Below, piece by piece: positions 45,501 through 60,500 of a stretch of 64,000 nt of DNA. Made by a program: the position numbers and the translations under genes. Positions within the stretch are counted from its first letter, which is position 1. Each line of letters starts with the position of its first letter. A model generated the notes under the pieces. That model was given only the letters and a program-made list of their open reading frames with translations, was not told the origin of the DNA and searched no databases. This DNA is from Candidatus Ruthturnera sp. Tsphm01 (GTDB lineage Bacteria > Pseudomonadota > Gammaproteobacteria > PS1 > Pseudothioglobaceae): positions 377,639-441,638 of the forward strand of contig CP125320.1 in the NCBI GenBank assembly GCA_030142985.1, written 5' to 3'.

Positions 45501-48500
45501 TAATCTAACTGGTACAGGTGAAGTTGGTAGTACTATTACTGTTTCAGGATTTGAAACTGGTGTGGCTGACAAAACAACAAGCGTTGCTGTAGATGGCACT
45601 TGGTCAATTGCAATTGTTGATACAGATTTAGCTGATAATGGCTCAAATACTTTAACAGCAACACAAACAGACTCAGTAGGCAACACAAGCCCTGCTGCAA
45701 CTAGAACAATCACCACAGATTTAATTGCACCAATAGACGGCGTATACGTTAATAATTTAATAACTAACAACCTAACTCCAACCATAACAGGTTCATCAGC
45801 CACACTCGCTGATGGTGAAACCTTAAGCGTAAGTGTTAATGGTGCAATCTATGACAATGTGCAGGTGATAAGCCATACTTGGTTAATTAACACAGAAACA
45901 GCAATACCTTCATCAGGAATATTGGAAGCATTTGTAGATGGACAAAGCTATGATATTGTTGCAACTGTAACAGACGCAGCTGGCAATAGTGCAAGCGATA
46001 ATACAACCAATGAGTTGACTATTGATAGCACAGCCTCAGACGTCCCAGACACACCAAACGCTCCAACCATTAGCTCAGTCTCAGGTGATAACCTTATCAA
46101 TGCAGCTGAGAACGTAGCAGGTTTTGATTTAACTGGTACAGGTGAAGCTGGTAATACTATTATTGTTTCAGGATTTGAAGCTGGTGTGGCTGACAAAACA
46201 ACAACCGTTGCTGCAGATGGCACCTGGTCAATTACAATTGTTGATGCAGATTTGGCTGATAATGGCTCAAATACTTTAACAGCGGTACAAGTAAACTCAG
46301 AAGGCATCCCAAGCCCTCTTGCAACTATAACAATCACCACAGATTTAATTGCACCAACAGCCCCAAGCGTTGATAGTCTAACAACTAATGATTTAACCCC
46401 AACTATAACAGGTAGAGCTACACTGACTGATGGTGAAACCTTAAGCGTAATTGTTAATGGTGCAATCTATGACAATGTAGAGGTGATAGGCAATGCTTGG
46501 TCAATTGACACAGAAACAAAAACACCTTCATCAGGAGTATTGGAAGCATTTGTAGATGGACAAAGTTATAACATTGTTGCAATTGCAACAGACGCAGCTG
46601 GTAATAGTGCAAGAGATAACTCAAACAATGAGTTGACTATTGATACTACAGCCCCAGGCGCTCCAACCATCAACACAGTATCAAATGATAACCTTATCAA
46701 TGCAGCTGAGAACGCAGCAGGTTTTCATATAACTGGTACAGGTGAAGCTGGCAGTACTATTATTGCTTCAGGATTTGAAGCTGGTATGGCTGTAACAAGC
46801 GTTGCTGAAGATGGCGCTTGGACAATTATAATTTTTAATGGAAATTTAAAATTTGCTGATAATGGCTCAAATACTTTAACAATAACACAAAGAGACCGAG
46901 CAGGCAACACAAGCCCTGCTGCAACTATAACAATCACCACAGATTTAATTGCACCAACAACCCCAAGCGTTGATAGTCTAACAACTAATGATTTAACCCC
47001 AACTATAACAGGTACAGCCACACTCGCTGATGGTGAAACCTTAAGCGTAAGTGTTAATGGTGCAATCTATGACAATGTAGAGGTGATAGGCAATGCTTGG
47101 TCAATTGACACAGAAACAAAAACACCTTCATCAGGAGCATTGGAAGCATTTGTAAATGGACAAAGTTATGATATTGTTGCAACTGTAACAGACGTAGCTG
47201 GCAATAGTGCAAGCGATGACTCAATCAATGAGTTGACTATTGATATTCCAGCCCCAGACGCTCCAACCATTGACTCAGTCTCAGATGATGACCTTATCAA
47301 TGCAGCTGAGAACGTAGCAGGTTTTGATTTAACTGGTACAGGTGAAGCTGGTAATACTATTATTGTTTCAGGATTTGAAGCTGGTGTGGCTGACAAAACA
47401 ACAACCGTTGCTGCAGATGGCACCTGGTCAATTACAATTGTTGATGCAGATTTGGCTGATAATGGCTCAAATACTTTAACAGCAACACAAATAGACTCAG
47501 TAGGCAACACAAGCCCTGCTGCAACTAGAACAATCACCACAGATTTAATTGCACCAATAAACCTATTGGTTTATTATCTAACAACTAATGAGTTAACCCC
47601 AACCATAAAAGGTGTACTCACACTCACTGATGGTGAAAGCGTAAGCGTAAGCGTGAGCGTTAATGGCGCAATCTATGATAATGTAGAGGTGATAGGCAAT
47701 ATCTGGTCAGTTGACACAGAAACAGTCACACCTTCATCAGGAACATTGGGAACTTTTGTAAATGGACAAAGCTATGACATTGTTGCAACCGTAACAGACG
47801 TAGCTGGAAATAGCGATATCTTAAGCAATGAGTTGATTTTTGATACCACAGCCCCAGACGCTCCAGCCATTAACTCAGTCTCAGGTGATAACCTTATCAA
47901 TGCAGCTGAGAACGCAGCAGGTTTTAATCTAACTGGTACAGGTGAAGCTGGTAATTTTATTACTGTTTCAGGATTTGAAGCTGGTGTGAGTAACAAAAAA
48001 GTAGGCGTTGCTGAAGATGGCACTTGGTCAATTGCAATTGTTGACACAGATTTGGCTGATAATGGCTCAAACACTTTAATAGTAACAGATACAGACCGAG
48101 CAGGCAACATAAGCCCTGCTGCAACTATAACAATCACCACAGATTTAATTGCACCAACAACCCCAAGCGTTGATAGTCTAACAACTAATGATTTAACCCC
48201 AACTATAACAGGTAGAGCTACACTGACTGATGGTGGAACCTTAAGCGTAAGTGTTAATGGTGCAATCTATGACAATGTAGAGGTGATAGGCAATGCTTGG
48301 TTAATTGACACAGAAACAGCAACACCTTCATCAGGAGTATTGGAAGCATTTGTAGATGGACAAAGTTATGACATTATTGCAATTGCAACAGACGCAGCTG
48401 GTAATAGTGCAAGCGATGACTCAAACAATGAGTTGACTATTGATAGTACAACCTCAAACGCTCCAACCATTGACTCAGTCTCAGATGATGACCTTATCAA

Positions 48501-51500
48501 TGCAGCTGAGAACGCAGCAGGTTTTAATCTAACTGGTACAGGTGAAGTTGGTAGTACTATTATTGTTTCAGGATTTGAAACTGGTGTGGCTGACAAAACA
48601 ACAACCGTTGCTGCAGATGGCACTTGGTTAATTGCAATTGTTGATACAGATTTAGCTGATAATGGCTCAAATACTTTAAAAGCAACACAAACAGACTCAG
48701 TAGGCAACACAAGCCCTGCTGCAACTAAAACAATCACCACAGATTTAATTGCACCAACAACCCCAAGCGTTGATAGTCTAACAACTAATGATTTAACCCC
48801 AACTATAACAGGTAGAGCTACACTGACTGATGGTGAAACCTTAAGCGTAAGTGTTAATGGTGCAATCTATGACAATGTAGAGGTGATAGGCAATGCTTGG
48901 TTAATTGACACAGAAACAGCAACACCTTCATCAGGAGTATTGGAAGCATTTGTAGATGGACAAAGTTATGACATTATTGCAATTGCAACAGACGCAGCTG
49001 GTAATAGTGCAAGCGATGACTCAAACAATGAGTTGACTATTGATAGTACAGCCTCAAACGCTCCAACCATTAACTCAGTCTCAGATGATGACCTTATCAA
49101 TGCAGCTGAGAACGCAGCAGGTTTTAATCTAACTGGTACAGGTGAAGTTGGTAGTACTATTACTGTTTCAGGATTTGAAACTGGTGTGGGTGACAAAACA
49201 ACAAGCGTTGCTGTAGATGGCACTTGGTCAATTGCAATTGTTGATACAGATTTAGCTGATAATGGCTCAAATACTTTAAAAGCAACACAAACAGACTCAG
49301 TAGGCAACACAAGCCCTGCTGCAACTAAAACAATCACCACAGATTTAATTGCACCAACAACCCCAAGCGTTGATAGTCTAACAACTAATGATTTAACCCC
49401 AACTATAACAGGTAGAGCTACACTGACTGATGGTGGAACCTTAAGCGTAAGTGTTAATGGTGCAATCTATGACAATGTAGAGGTGATAGGCAATGCTTGG
49501 TCAATTGACACAGAAACAAAAACACCTTCATCAGGAGCATTGGGAGCATTTGTAAATGGACAAAGCTATGATATTGTTGCAACCGTAACAGACGTAGCTG
49601 GCAATAGTGCAAGAGATAACTCAATCAATGAGTTGACTATTGATAATACAGCCTCAAACGCTCCAACCATTGACTCAGTCTCAGATGATGACCTTATCAA
49701 TGCAGCTGAGAACGCAGCAGGTTTTAATCTAACTGGTACAGGTGAAGTTGGTAGTACTATTATTGTTTCAGGATTTGAAGCTGGTGTGGCTGACAAAACA
49801 ACAAGCGTTGCTGAAGATGGCACTTGGTCAATTGCAATTGTTGATACAGATTTAGCTGATAATGGCTCAAATACTTTAACAGCAACACAAACAGACTCAG
49901 TAGGCAACACAAGCCCTGCTGCAACTAGAACAATCACCACAGATTTAATTGCACCAACAGCCCCAAGTGTTGATAGTCTAACAACTAATGATTTAACCCC
50001 AACTATAACAGGTACAGCCACACTCGCTGATGGTGAAACCTTAAGCGTAAGTGTTAATGGTGCAATCTATGACAATGTAGAGGTGATAGGCAATGCTTGG
50101 TTAATTGACACAGAAACAGCAACACCTTCATCAGGAGTATTGGAAGCATTTGTAGATGGACAAAGTTATGACATTATTGCAATTGCAACAGACGCAGCTG
50201 GTAATAGTGCAAGCGATGACTCAAACAATGAGTTGACTATTGATAGTACAGCCTCAAACGCTCCAACCATTGACTCAGTCTCAGATGATGACCTTATCAA
50301 TGCAGAAGAGAACGCAGCAGGTTTTAATCTAACTGGTACAGGTGAAGTTGGTAGTACTATTACTGTTTCAGGATTTGAAACTGGTGTGGCTGACAAAACA
50401 ACAAGCGTTGCTGTAGATGGCACTTGGTCAATTGCAATTGTTGATACAGATTTAGCTGATAATGGCTCAAATACTTTAAAAGCAACACAAACAGACTCAG
50501 TAGGCAACACAAGCCCTGCTGCAACTAAAACAATCACCACAGATTTAATTGCACCAATAGACGGCGTATACGTTAATAATTTAATAACTAACAACCTAAC
50601 TCCAACCATAACAGGTTCATCAGCCACACTCGCTGATGGTGAAACCTTAAGCGTAAGTGTTAATGGTGCAATCTATGACAATGTGCAGGTGATAAGCCAT
50701 ACTTGGTTAATTAACACAGAAACAGCAATACCTTCATCAGGAATATTGGAAGCATTTGTAGATGGACAAAGCTATGATATTGTTGCAACTGTAACAGACG
50801 CAGCTGGCAATAGTGCAAGCGATAACTCAATCAATGAGTTGACTATTGATAGCACAGCCTCAGACGTCCCAGACACACCAAACGCTCCAACCATTAGCTC
50901 AGTCTCAGGTGATAACCTTATCAATGCAGCTGAGAACGTAGCAGGTTTTGATTTAACTGGCACAGGTGAAGGTAACAACCTTGTTATTGTTTCAGGATTT
51001 GAAGTTGGCGTGGCTGATAAAGAAATAATAGTTGCTGCAGATGGCACCTGGTCAATTACAATTGTTGATGCAGATTTAGCTGATAATGGCTCAAATACTT
51101 TAACAGCGGTACAACTAAACTCAAAAGGCATCCCAAGCCCTGCTGCAACTATAACAATCACCACAGATTTAATTGCACCAACAACCCCAAGCGTTGATAG
51201 TCTAACAACTAATGATTTAACCCCAACTATAACAGGTACAGCCACACTGACTGATGGTGAAACCTTAAGCGTAATTGTTAATGGTGCAATCTATGACAAT
51301 GTGCAGGTGATAAGCCATACTTGGTTAATTAACACAGAAACAGCAATACCTTCATCAGGAATGTTGGGTTTTTTTGTAGAAGGACAAAGCTATGATGTTG
51401 TTGCAACTGTAACAGACGCAGCTGGCAATAGTGCAAGCGATAACTCAATCAATGAGTTGACTATTGATAATACAGCCCCAGACGCTCCAACCATTAACTC

Positions 51501-54500
51501 AGTCTCAGGTGATAACCTTATCAATGCAGCTGAGAACGCAGCAGGTTTTAATCTAACTGGTACAGGTGAAGCTGGTAATTTTATTACTGTTTCAGGATTT
51601 GAAGCTGGTGTGGCTGACAAAACAACAAGCGTTGCTGAAGATGGCACTTGGTCAATTGCAATTGTTGATACAGATTTAGCTGATAATGGCTCAAATACTT
51701 TAACAGCGGTACAACTAAACTCAAAAGGCATCCCAAGCCCTGCTGCAACTATAACAATCACCACAGATTTAATTGCACCAACAACCCCAAGCGTTGATAG
51801 TCTAACAACTAATGATTTAACCCCAACTATAACAGGTAGAGCTACACTGACTGATGGTGAAACCTTAAGCGTAAGTGTTAATGGTGCAATCTATGACAAT
51901 GTAGAGGTGATAGGCAATGCTTGGTTAATTGACACAGAAACAGCAACACCTTCATCAGGAGTATTGGAAGCATTTGTAGATGGACAAAGTTATGACATTA
52001 TTGCAATTGCAACAGACGCAGCTGGTAATAGTGCAAGCGATGACTCAATCAATGAGTTGACTATTGATAATACAGTCTCAAACGCTCCAACCATTGACTC
52101 AGTCTCAGATGATGACCTTATCAATGCAGAAGAGAACGCAGCAGGTTTTGATTTAACTGGTACAGGTGAAGCTGGTAATACTATTATTGTTTCAGGATTT
52201 GAAACTGGTGTGGCTGACAAAACAACAAGCGTTGCTGTAGATGGCACTTGGTTAATTGCAATTGTTGATACAGATTTAGCTGATAATGGCTCAAATACTT
52301 TAACAGCAACACAAACAGACTCAGTAGGCAACACAAGCCCTGCTGCAACTATAACAATCACCACAGATTTAATTGCACCAACAACCCCAAGCGTTGATAG
52401 TCTAACAACTAATGATTTAACCCCAACTATAACAGGTACAGCCACACTGACTGATGGTGAAACCTTAAGCGTAAGTGTTAATGGTGCAATCTATGACAAT
52501 GTAGAGGTGATAGGCAATGCTTGGTCAATTGACACAGAAACAAAAACACCTTCATCAGGAGTATTGGGAGCATTTGTAGATGGACAAAGCTATGATATTG
52601 TTGCAACCGTAACAGACGTAGCTGGCAATAGTGCAAGCGATAACTCAATCAATGAGTTGACTATTGATAATACAGCCTCAAACGCTCCAACCATTGACTC
52701 AGTCTCAGATGATGACCTTATCAATGCAGCTGAGAACACAGCAGGTTTTAATCTAACTGGTACAGGTGAAGTTGGTGATTTTATTACTGTTTCAGGATTT
52801 GAAGCTGGTGTGGCTGACAAAACAACAAGCGTCGCTGTAGATGGCACTTGGTCAATTGCAATTGTTGATACAGATTTAGCTGATAATGGCTCAAATACTT
52901 TAACAGTAACACAAACAGACCTAGCAGGCAACACAAGCCCTGCTGCAACTAAAACAATCACCACAGATTTAATTGCACCAACAACCCCAAGCGTTGATAG
53001 TCTAACAACTAATGATTTAACCCCAACTATAACAGGTACAGCCACACTGACTGATGGTGAAACCTTAAGCGTAAGTGTTAATGGTGCAATCTATGACAAT
53101 GTAGAAGTGACAGGCAATGCTTGGTCAATTGACACAGAAACAAAAACACCTTCATCAGGAGCATTGGGAGCATTTGTAAATGGACAAAGCTATGATATTG
53201 TTGCAACCGTAACAGACGTAGCTGGCAATAGTGCAAGCGATAACTCAATCAATGAGTTGACTATTGATAATCCAGCCTCAAACGCTCCAATCATTAACAA
53301 AGTATCAAATGATAACCTTATCAATGCAGAAGAGAACGCAGCAGGTTTTAATCTAACTGGTACAGGTGAAATTGGTAGTACTATTACTGTTTCAGGATTT
53401 GAAACTGGTGTGAATGACAAAACAACAAGCGTTGCTGTAGATGGCACTTGGTCAATTGCAATTGTTGATACAGATTTAGCTGATAATGGCTCAAATACTT
53501 TAACAGCAACACAAACAGACTCAGTAGGCAACACAAGCCTTGCTGCAACTATAACAATCACCACAGATTTAATTGCACCAACAACCCCAAGCGTTGATAG
53601 TCTAACAACTAATGATTTAACCCCAACTATAACAGGTACAGCCACACTGACTGATGGTGAAACCTTAAGCGTAAGTGTTAATGGTGCAATCTATGACAAT
53701 GTAGAGGTGATAGGCAATGCTTGGTCAATTGACACAGAAACAAAAACACCTTCATCAGGAGTATTGGGAGCATTTGTAGATGGACAAAGCTATGATATTG
53801 TTGCAACCGTAACAGACGTAGCTGGCAATAGTGCAAGAGATAACTCAATCAATGAGTTGACTATTGATAATACAGCCTCAAACGCTCCAACCATTGACTC
53901 AGTCTCAGATGATGACCTTATCAATGCAGAAGAGAACGCAGCAGGTTTTAATCTAACTGGTACAGGTGAAGTTGGTAGTACTATTACTGTTTCAGGATTT
54001 GAAACTGGTGTGGCTGACAAAACAACAAGCGTTGCTGTAGATGGCACTTGGTCAATTGCAATTGTTGATACAGATTTAGCTGATAATGGCTCAAATACTT
54101 TAACAGCAACACAAACAGACTCAGTAGGCAACACAAGCCCTGCTGCAACTAGAACAATCACCACAGATTTAATTGCACAAAGTTCACCAATAGTTGATGG
54201 ACCAACAATTAGTAATAGCCTATCCATATTTATAGGAGGTATAGCATGGATTGATGAGGGTGATACATTAAGCGTAAGTGTTAATGGTGCAACCTATAAC
54301 GATGTGCAGGTTATAAACCATGGTTGGAATATTGACATACAAACAGCAATACCTTCATCAGGAGTATTGGGAGCATTTGTAGATGGACAAAGCTATGATG
54401 TTGTTGCAACTGTAACAGACGCAGCTGGCAATAGCGCAAGCGACAATACAATCAATGAGTTGGTTATTGATGACACAGCCCCAGACGTCATTGTCCCAGG

Positions 54501-57500
54501 CGCTCCAATCATTAACAAAGTATCAAATGATAACCTTATCAATGCAGAAGAGAACGCAGCGGGTTTCAATCTAACTGGTACAGCCTACGCTAGTTATACT
54601 GGTTATGCTAATCGTTTTGATATTGTTACAGTTTCTGGATTTAAAGGTGGTGATGAGAAAGCTGCATTCATTAATGAAGATCGTACTTGGTCATTTGCAA
54701 TTACTGATGAGGATTTGTTTGATAATGCTTCAACCACTTTAACAGTAGTGCAACGCGTAAAGCCTTGTGCTACCTGCGACTACGTCCAAAGCCCTGTTGC
54801 AACTATAACAATCACCACAGATTTAATTGCACCAACAGCCCCAAGCGTTGATAGTCTAACAACTAATGATTTAACCCCAACTATAACAGGTACAGCCACA
54901 CTCACTGATGGTGAAACCTTAAGCGTAATTGTTAATGGTGCAATCTATGACAATGTAGAGGTGATAGGCAATGCTTGGTCAATTGACACAGAAACAAAAA
55001 CACCTTCATCAGGAGTATTGGAAGCATTTGTAGATGGACAAAGCTATGATATTGTTGCAACCGTAACAGACGTAGCTGGCAATAGTGCAAGAGATAACTC
55101 AATCAATGAGTTGACTATTGATAATACAGCCTCAAACGCTCCAACCATTGACTCAGTCTCAGATGATGACCTTATCAATGCAGAAGAGAACGCAGCAGGT
55201 TTTAATCTAACTGGTACAGGTGAAATTGGTAGTACTATTACTGTTTCAGGATTTGAAACTGGTGTGGATGACAAAACAACAAGCGTTGCTGTAGATGGCA
55301 CTTGGTCAATTGCAATTGTTGATACAGATTTGGCTGATAATGGCTCAAATACTTTAACAGCAACACAAACAGACTCAGTAGGCAACACAAGCCCTGCTGC
55401 AACTAGAACAATCACCACAGATTTAATTGCACAATATTCACCAATAGTTGATGGACCAACAATTAGTAATAGCCTATCCATATTTATAGGAGGTATAGCA
55501 TGGATTGATGAGGGTGATACATTAAGCGTAAGTGTTAATGGTGCAACCTATAACGATGTGCAGGTTATAAACCATGGTTGGAATATTGACATACAAACAG
55601 CAATACCTTCATCAGGAGTATTGGGAGCATTTGTAGATGGACAAAGCTATGATGTTGTTGCAACTGTAACAGACGCAGCTGGCAATAGCGCAAGCGACAA
55701 TACAATCAATGAGTTGATTATTGATGACACAGCCCCAGACGTCATTGTCCCAGGCGCTCCAATCATTAACAAAGTATCAAATGATAACCTTATCAATGCA
55801 GAAGAGAACGCAGCGGGTTTCAATCTAACTGGTACAGCCTACGCTAGTTATACTGGTTATGCTAATCGTTTTGATATTGTTACAGTTTCTGGATTTAAAG
55901 GTGGTGATGAGAAAGCTGCATTCATTAATGAAGATCGTACTTGGTCAATTGCAATTACTGATGAGGATTTGTTTGATAATGCTTCAACCACTTTAACAGT
56001 AGTGCAACGCGTAAAGCCTTGTGCTACCTGCGACTACGTCCAAAGCCCTGTTGCAACTATAACAATCACCACAGATTTAATTGCACCAACAGCCCCAAGC
56101 GTTGATAGTCTAACAACTAATGATTTAACCCCAACTATAACAGGTACAGCCACACTCACTGATGGTGAAACCTTAAGCGTAATTGTTAATGGTGCAATCT
56201 ATGACAATGTAGAGGTGATAGGCAATGCTTGGTCAATTGACACAGAAACAAAAACACCTTCATCAGGAGTATTGGAAGCATTTGTAGATGGACAAAGCTA
56301 TGATATTGTTGCAACCGTAACAGACGTAGCTGGCAATAGTGCAAGAGATAACTCAAACAATGAGTTGACTATTGATAATACAGCCTCAAACGCTCCAACC
56401 ATTGACTCAGTCTCAGATGATGACCTTATCAATGCAGAAGAGAACGCAGCAGGTTTTAATCTAACTGGTACAGGTGAAGTTGGTAGTACTATTACTGTTT
56501 CAGGATTTGAAACTGGTGTGGATGACAAAACAACAAGCGTTGCTGTAGATGGCACTTGGTCAATTGCAATTGTTGATACAGATTTGGCTGATAATGGCTC
56601 AAATACTTTAACAGCAACACAAACAGACTCAGTAGGCAACACAAGCCCTGCTGCAACTAGAACAATCACCACAGATTTAATTGCACAAAGTTCACCAATA
56701 GTTGATGGACCAACAATTAGTAATAGCCTATCCATATTTATAGGAGGTATAGCATGGATTGATGAGGGTGATACATTAAGCGTAAGTGTTAATGGTGCAA
56801 CCTATAACGATGTGCAGGTTATAAACCATGGTTGGGCTATTGACATACAAACAGCAATACCTTCATCAGGAGTATTGGGAGCATTTGTAGATGGACAAAG
56901 CTATGATGTTGTTGCAACTGTAACAGACGCAGCTGGCAATAGCGCAAGCGACAATACAATCAATGAGTTGATTATTGATGACACAGCCCCAGACGTCATT
57001 GTCCCAGGCGCTCCAATCATTAACAAAGTATCAAATGATAACCTTATCAATGCAGAAGAGAACGCAGCGGGTTTCAATCTAACTGGTACAGCCTACGCTA
57101 GTTATACTGGTTATGCTAATCGTTTTGATATTGTTACAGTTTCTGGATTTAAAGGTGGTGATGAGAAAGCTGCATTCATTAATGAAGATCGTACTTGGTC
57201 AATTGCAATTACTGATGAGGATTTGTTTGATAATGCTTCAACCACTTTAACAGTAGTGCAACGCGTAAAGCCTTGTGCTACCTGCGACTACGTCCAAAGC
57301 CCTGTTGCAACTATAACAATCACCACAGATTTAATTGCACCAACAGCCCCAAGCGTTGATAGTCTAACAACTAATGATTTAACCCCAACTATAACAGGTA
57401 CAGCCACACTCACTGATGGTGAAACCTTAAGCGTAATTGTTAATGGTGCAATCTATGACAATGTAGAGGTGATAGGCAATGCTTGGTCAATTGACACAGA

Positions 57501-60500
57501 AACAAAAACACCTTCATCAGGAGTATTGGAAGCATTTGTAGATGGACAAAGCTATGATATTGTTGCAACCGTAACAGACGTAGCTGGCAATAGTGCAAGA
57601 GATAACTCAAACAATGAGTTGACTATTGATAATACAGCCTCAAACGCTCCAACCATTGACTCAGTCTCAGATGATGACCTTATCAATGCAGAAGAGAACG
57701 CAGCAGGTTTTAATCTAACTGGTACAGGTGAAGTTGGTAGTACTATTACTGTTTCAGGATTTGAAACTGGTGTGGCTGACAAAACAACAAGCGTTGCTGA
57801 AGATGGCACTTGGTCAATTGCAATTGTTGATACAGATTTAGCTGATAATGGCTCAAATACTTTAACAGTAACACAAACAGACCTAGCAGGCAACACAAGC
57901 CCTGCTGCAACTAGAACAATCACCACAGATTTAATTGCACCAACAGCCCCAAGTGTTGATAGTCTAACAACTAATGACCTAACCCCAACTATAACAGGTA
58001 CAGCCACACTCACTGATGGTGAAACCTTAAGCGTAAGTGTTAATGGTGCAATCTATGACAATGTAGAGGTGATAGGCAATGCTTGGTTAATTGACACAGA
58101 AACAGCAACACCTTCATCAGGAGTATTGGAAGCATTTGTAGATGGACAAAGCTATGACATTGTTGCAACTGCAACAGACGTAGCTGGTAATAGTGCAAGC
58201 GATGACCCAATCAATGAGTTGACTATTGATAGTACAGTCCCATTAGTTGCATCAGTGACAATTTCAGGCTTAGACAGTTTAAATAATGAAAAAACAACTA
58301 AATTAAGATTGGGTGATAAGGTTAAAGTTTCTATCCAGATGAGTGAAGATGTTAGCGTAGATACTACAGGTGGCTCTCCAACATATACAATTAATGTTGA
58401 TAATGTATATAAACAAGCAACTTATGATGCTGATTTATCAAGTGCAAATACTTTGGTATTTACTTATACAACAGAAGAAGGTATTGATGATACTTCAGGT
58501 GGTATTACAGCAGATGCAAATATGCTAAACTTTAATGGTGGAACAATACAAAATTTAGTAGGCAATGCTATTTCTTTATCTCAAGTTGCAATGCCAGTGG
58601 CAAATGATAATTTACCAGATGGTATAACTGTTATAGCTTCTGGAGAAGCAGAAGAAAATCACCTAGCATCAAATCTTATAGATGGTATTGTCGATTACTC
58701 TAATGCTGAGTTGGAAAGGTACTTAGGCATTGGAGATAAAGCAGTAACACTAGCTTATAGCGAACAACTTCAGGCAAACGGCGTTCGTATCTATTGGGAT
58801 GCTGAAGCATGGCAAGCAACTCCAAGAAAGCCAACCGCATTTGATGTTAAGATTTATACAAATAGTGGCGACTCAGAAGCAACAGAGACGATTGCTTTTA
58901 CTTCTTTGAATTGGGTTGAGAATAGCGCTTTAGGGTCTGGGGTTTATTATGCTGATTTAGATTTTTCAGGGGATAAAACCTTTGGCAAATTAGATTTGAT
59001 TGGTAGTTCTGAAGATGTTAGTAAAATTTACTATCATGAAGTTCGATTATTAATAAATAAAAATGTTGTGCTTACATCAGAAGTTGCTATAAGTGATAAT
59101 CTGGTTTCTATTGATGCCACAGTTCCAGACGCTCCAACCATTGATAGTTTAATAGTCAATAGCCTAATAGCCCCAACCATAACAGGTACAGCCACACTCG
59201 CTGATGATGAAACCCTAAGCGTGAGTGTTAATGGCGCAAGCTATAACAATGTAGAGGTGACAGACAATACTTGGTCAATTAACACAGAAACAAAAACACC
59301 TTCATCAGGAATATTGGGAGCATTTGTAGATGGACAAAGCTATGACATTGTTGCAATTGCAACAGATGCAGCTGGTAATATTGCAAGAGATAACTCAAGC
59401 AATGAATTAGTTATAAACATTCTTAAGCATGTTCGTACTACTACTTTAGTTGAGCCTGATGGTAAAACTGATGGAGATGACAACGGTCCTCAAATAGCAG
59501 CACTGGGTACAGACGGGGCATTTGTCGTCACTTGGGTTGGCATAGGCGCTAATGACAATGATCGCTCTATTTTTGTGCAGAGGTTTAAGGCTGATGGCAC
59601 TAAGGATGGTGGTAGTATTGAAGTTGAGCCTTATAACCTCCTTAATGAAGATGACATCGATCCTCAAATAATATCACTGGGTACAGATGGGGCATTTGTC
59701 GTCACTTGGGCTGGTGGTGATGGTGTTAATAGTGATACCTCTATTTTTGTGCAGAAGTTTGATGTTGATGGCGCTAAGGATGGGCTTGCTATTGAAATTG
59801 AGCCTGATGGCAGAACTAATGCACATGACCTCCGTCCTCAAATAACAGCACTAGGCACAGATGGAGAGTTTGTCGTCGCTTGGGATGGTCTAGGCGCTAA
59901 TGACGATGATATTTCTATTTTTGTGCAGAAGTTTGATATTCATGGCAATGAGGATGGCGGTACTATTGAAATTGAACCTAGTACTAACAATGATAAACAT
60001 GACAGATACGCTCAAATAACAGCACTAGGCACAGATGGAGAGTTTGTCGTCACTTGGGTTGGTGAAGGTAATGTACACTCTGATACCTCTATTTTTATGC
60101 AGAAGTTTAAGGCTGATGGCACTAAGAATGGTGGCACTGATGAAATTGAACCTAGTACTAACGATGCTGGAAATGACTACGATCATCAAACAACAGCACT
60201 GGGTTCAGATGGAGCATTTGTCGTCACTTGGGCTGGTGAAAATCTTGCCAGCTCTTCTGATAGGTCTCTTTTTGTGCAGAAGTTTGATGTTGATGGCAAT
60301 AAGGTTGGCGGTAGTACTGAAATTGGGGTTGATGACCAAGCTTATGGAACTGACCGCCGTCCTCAAATAATGTCACTGAGTGAATATGGAGCATTTGTCG
60401 TCACTTGGATTGGCTTATCTAGTGACGATTCTGATACCTCTATTTATATACAGAGGTTTGATGTTGATGGCAATAAGTATGGCGGTACTGTTGAAATTGA

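Larger units (their letters stand above)
24535..58239 (+). repeat. Tandem array of about 56 two-domain (600-bp) Ig-like repeats
   Basis: The unit is 200 residues: domain A (about 97; from [15 protein letters not shown] to [10 protein letters not shown]) and domain B (about 103; from [20 protein letters not shown] to [12 protein letters not shown]). A ends in [16 protein letters not shown] and B in [20 protein letters not shown], the Asx-rich endings of bacterial Ig-like (Big) domains that often bind Ca2+ at domain junctions. Sixteen successive units have an exact 600-bp period (24535-34130). Later units vary (603, 606, 618, 627 bp), always by multiples of three. Counts are by hand and may be off by one or two. 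Confidence 0.93.

Noticed and set aside
24535..58239. Regular repeats considered as a CRISPR array or satellite DNA
   Set aside because: The unit is 600 bp, fully coding and in frame, with no short repeat/unique spacer pattern.
60035..60370. Alternate-frame plus-strand ORF inside the propeller-like repeats
   Set aside because: It is a shifted reading of the same 58-residue repeats, with no start signal.
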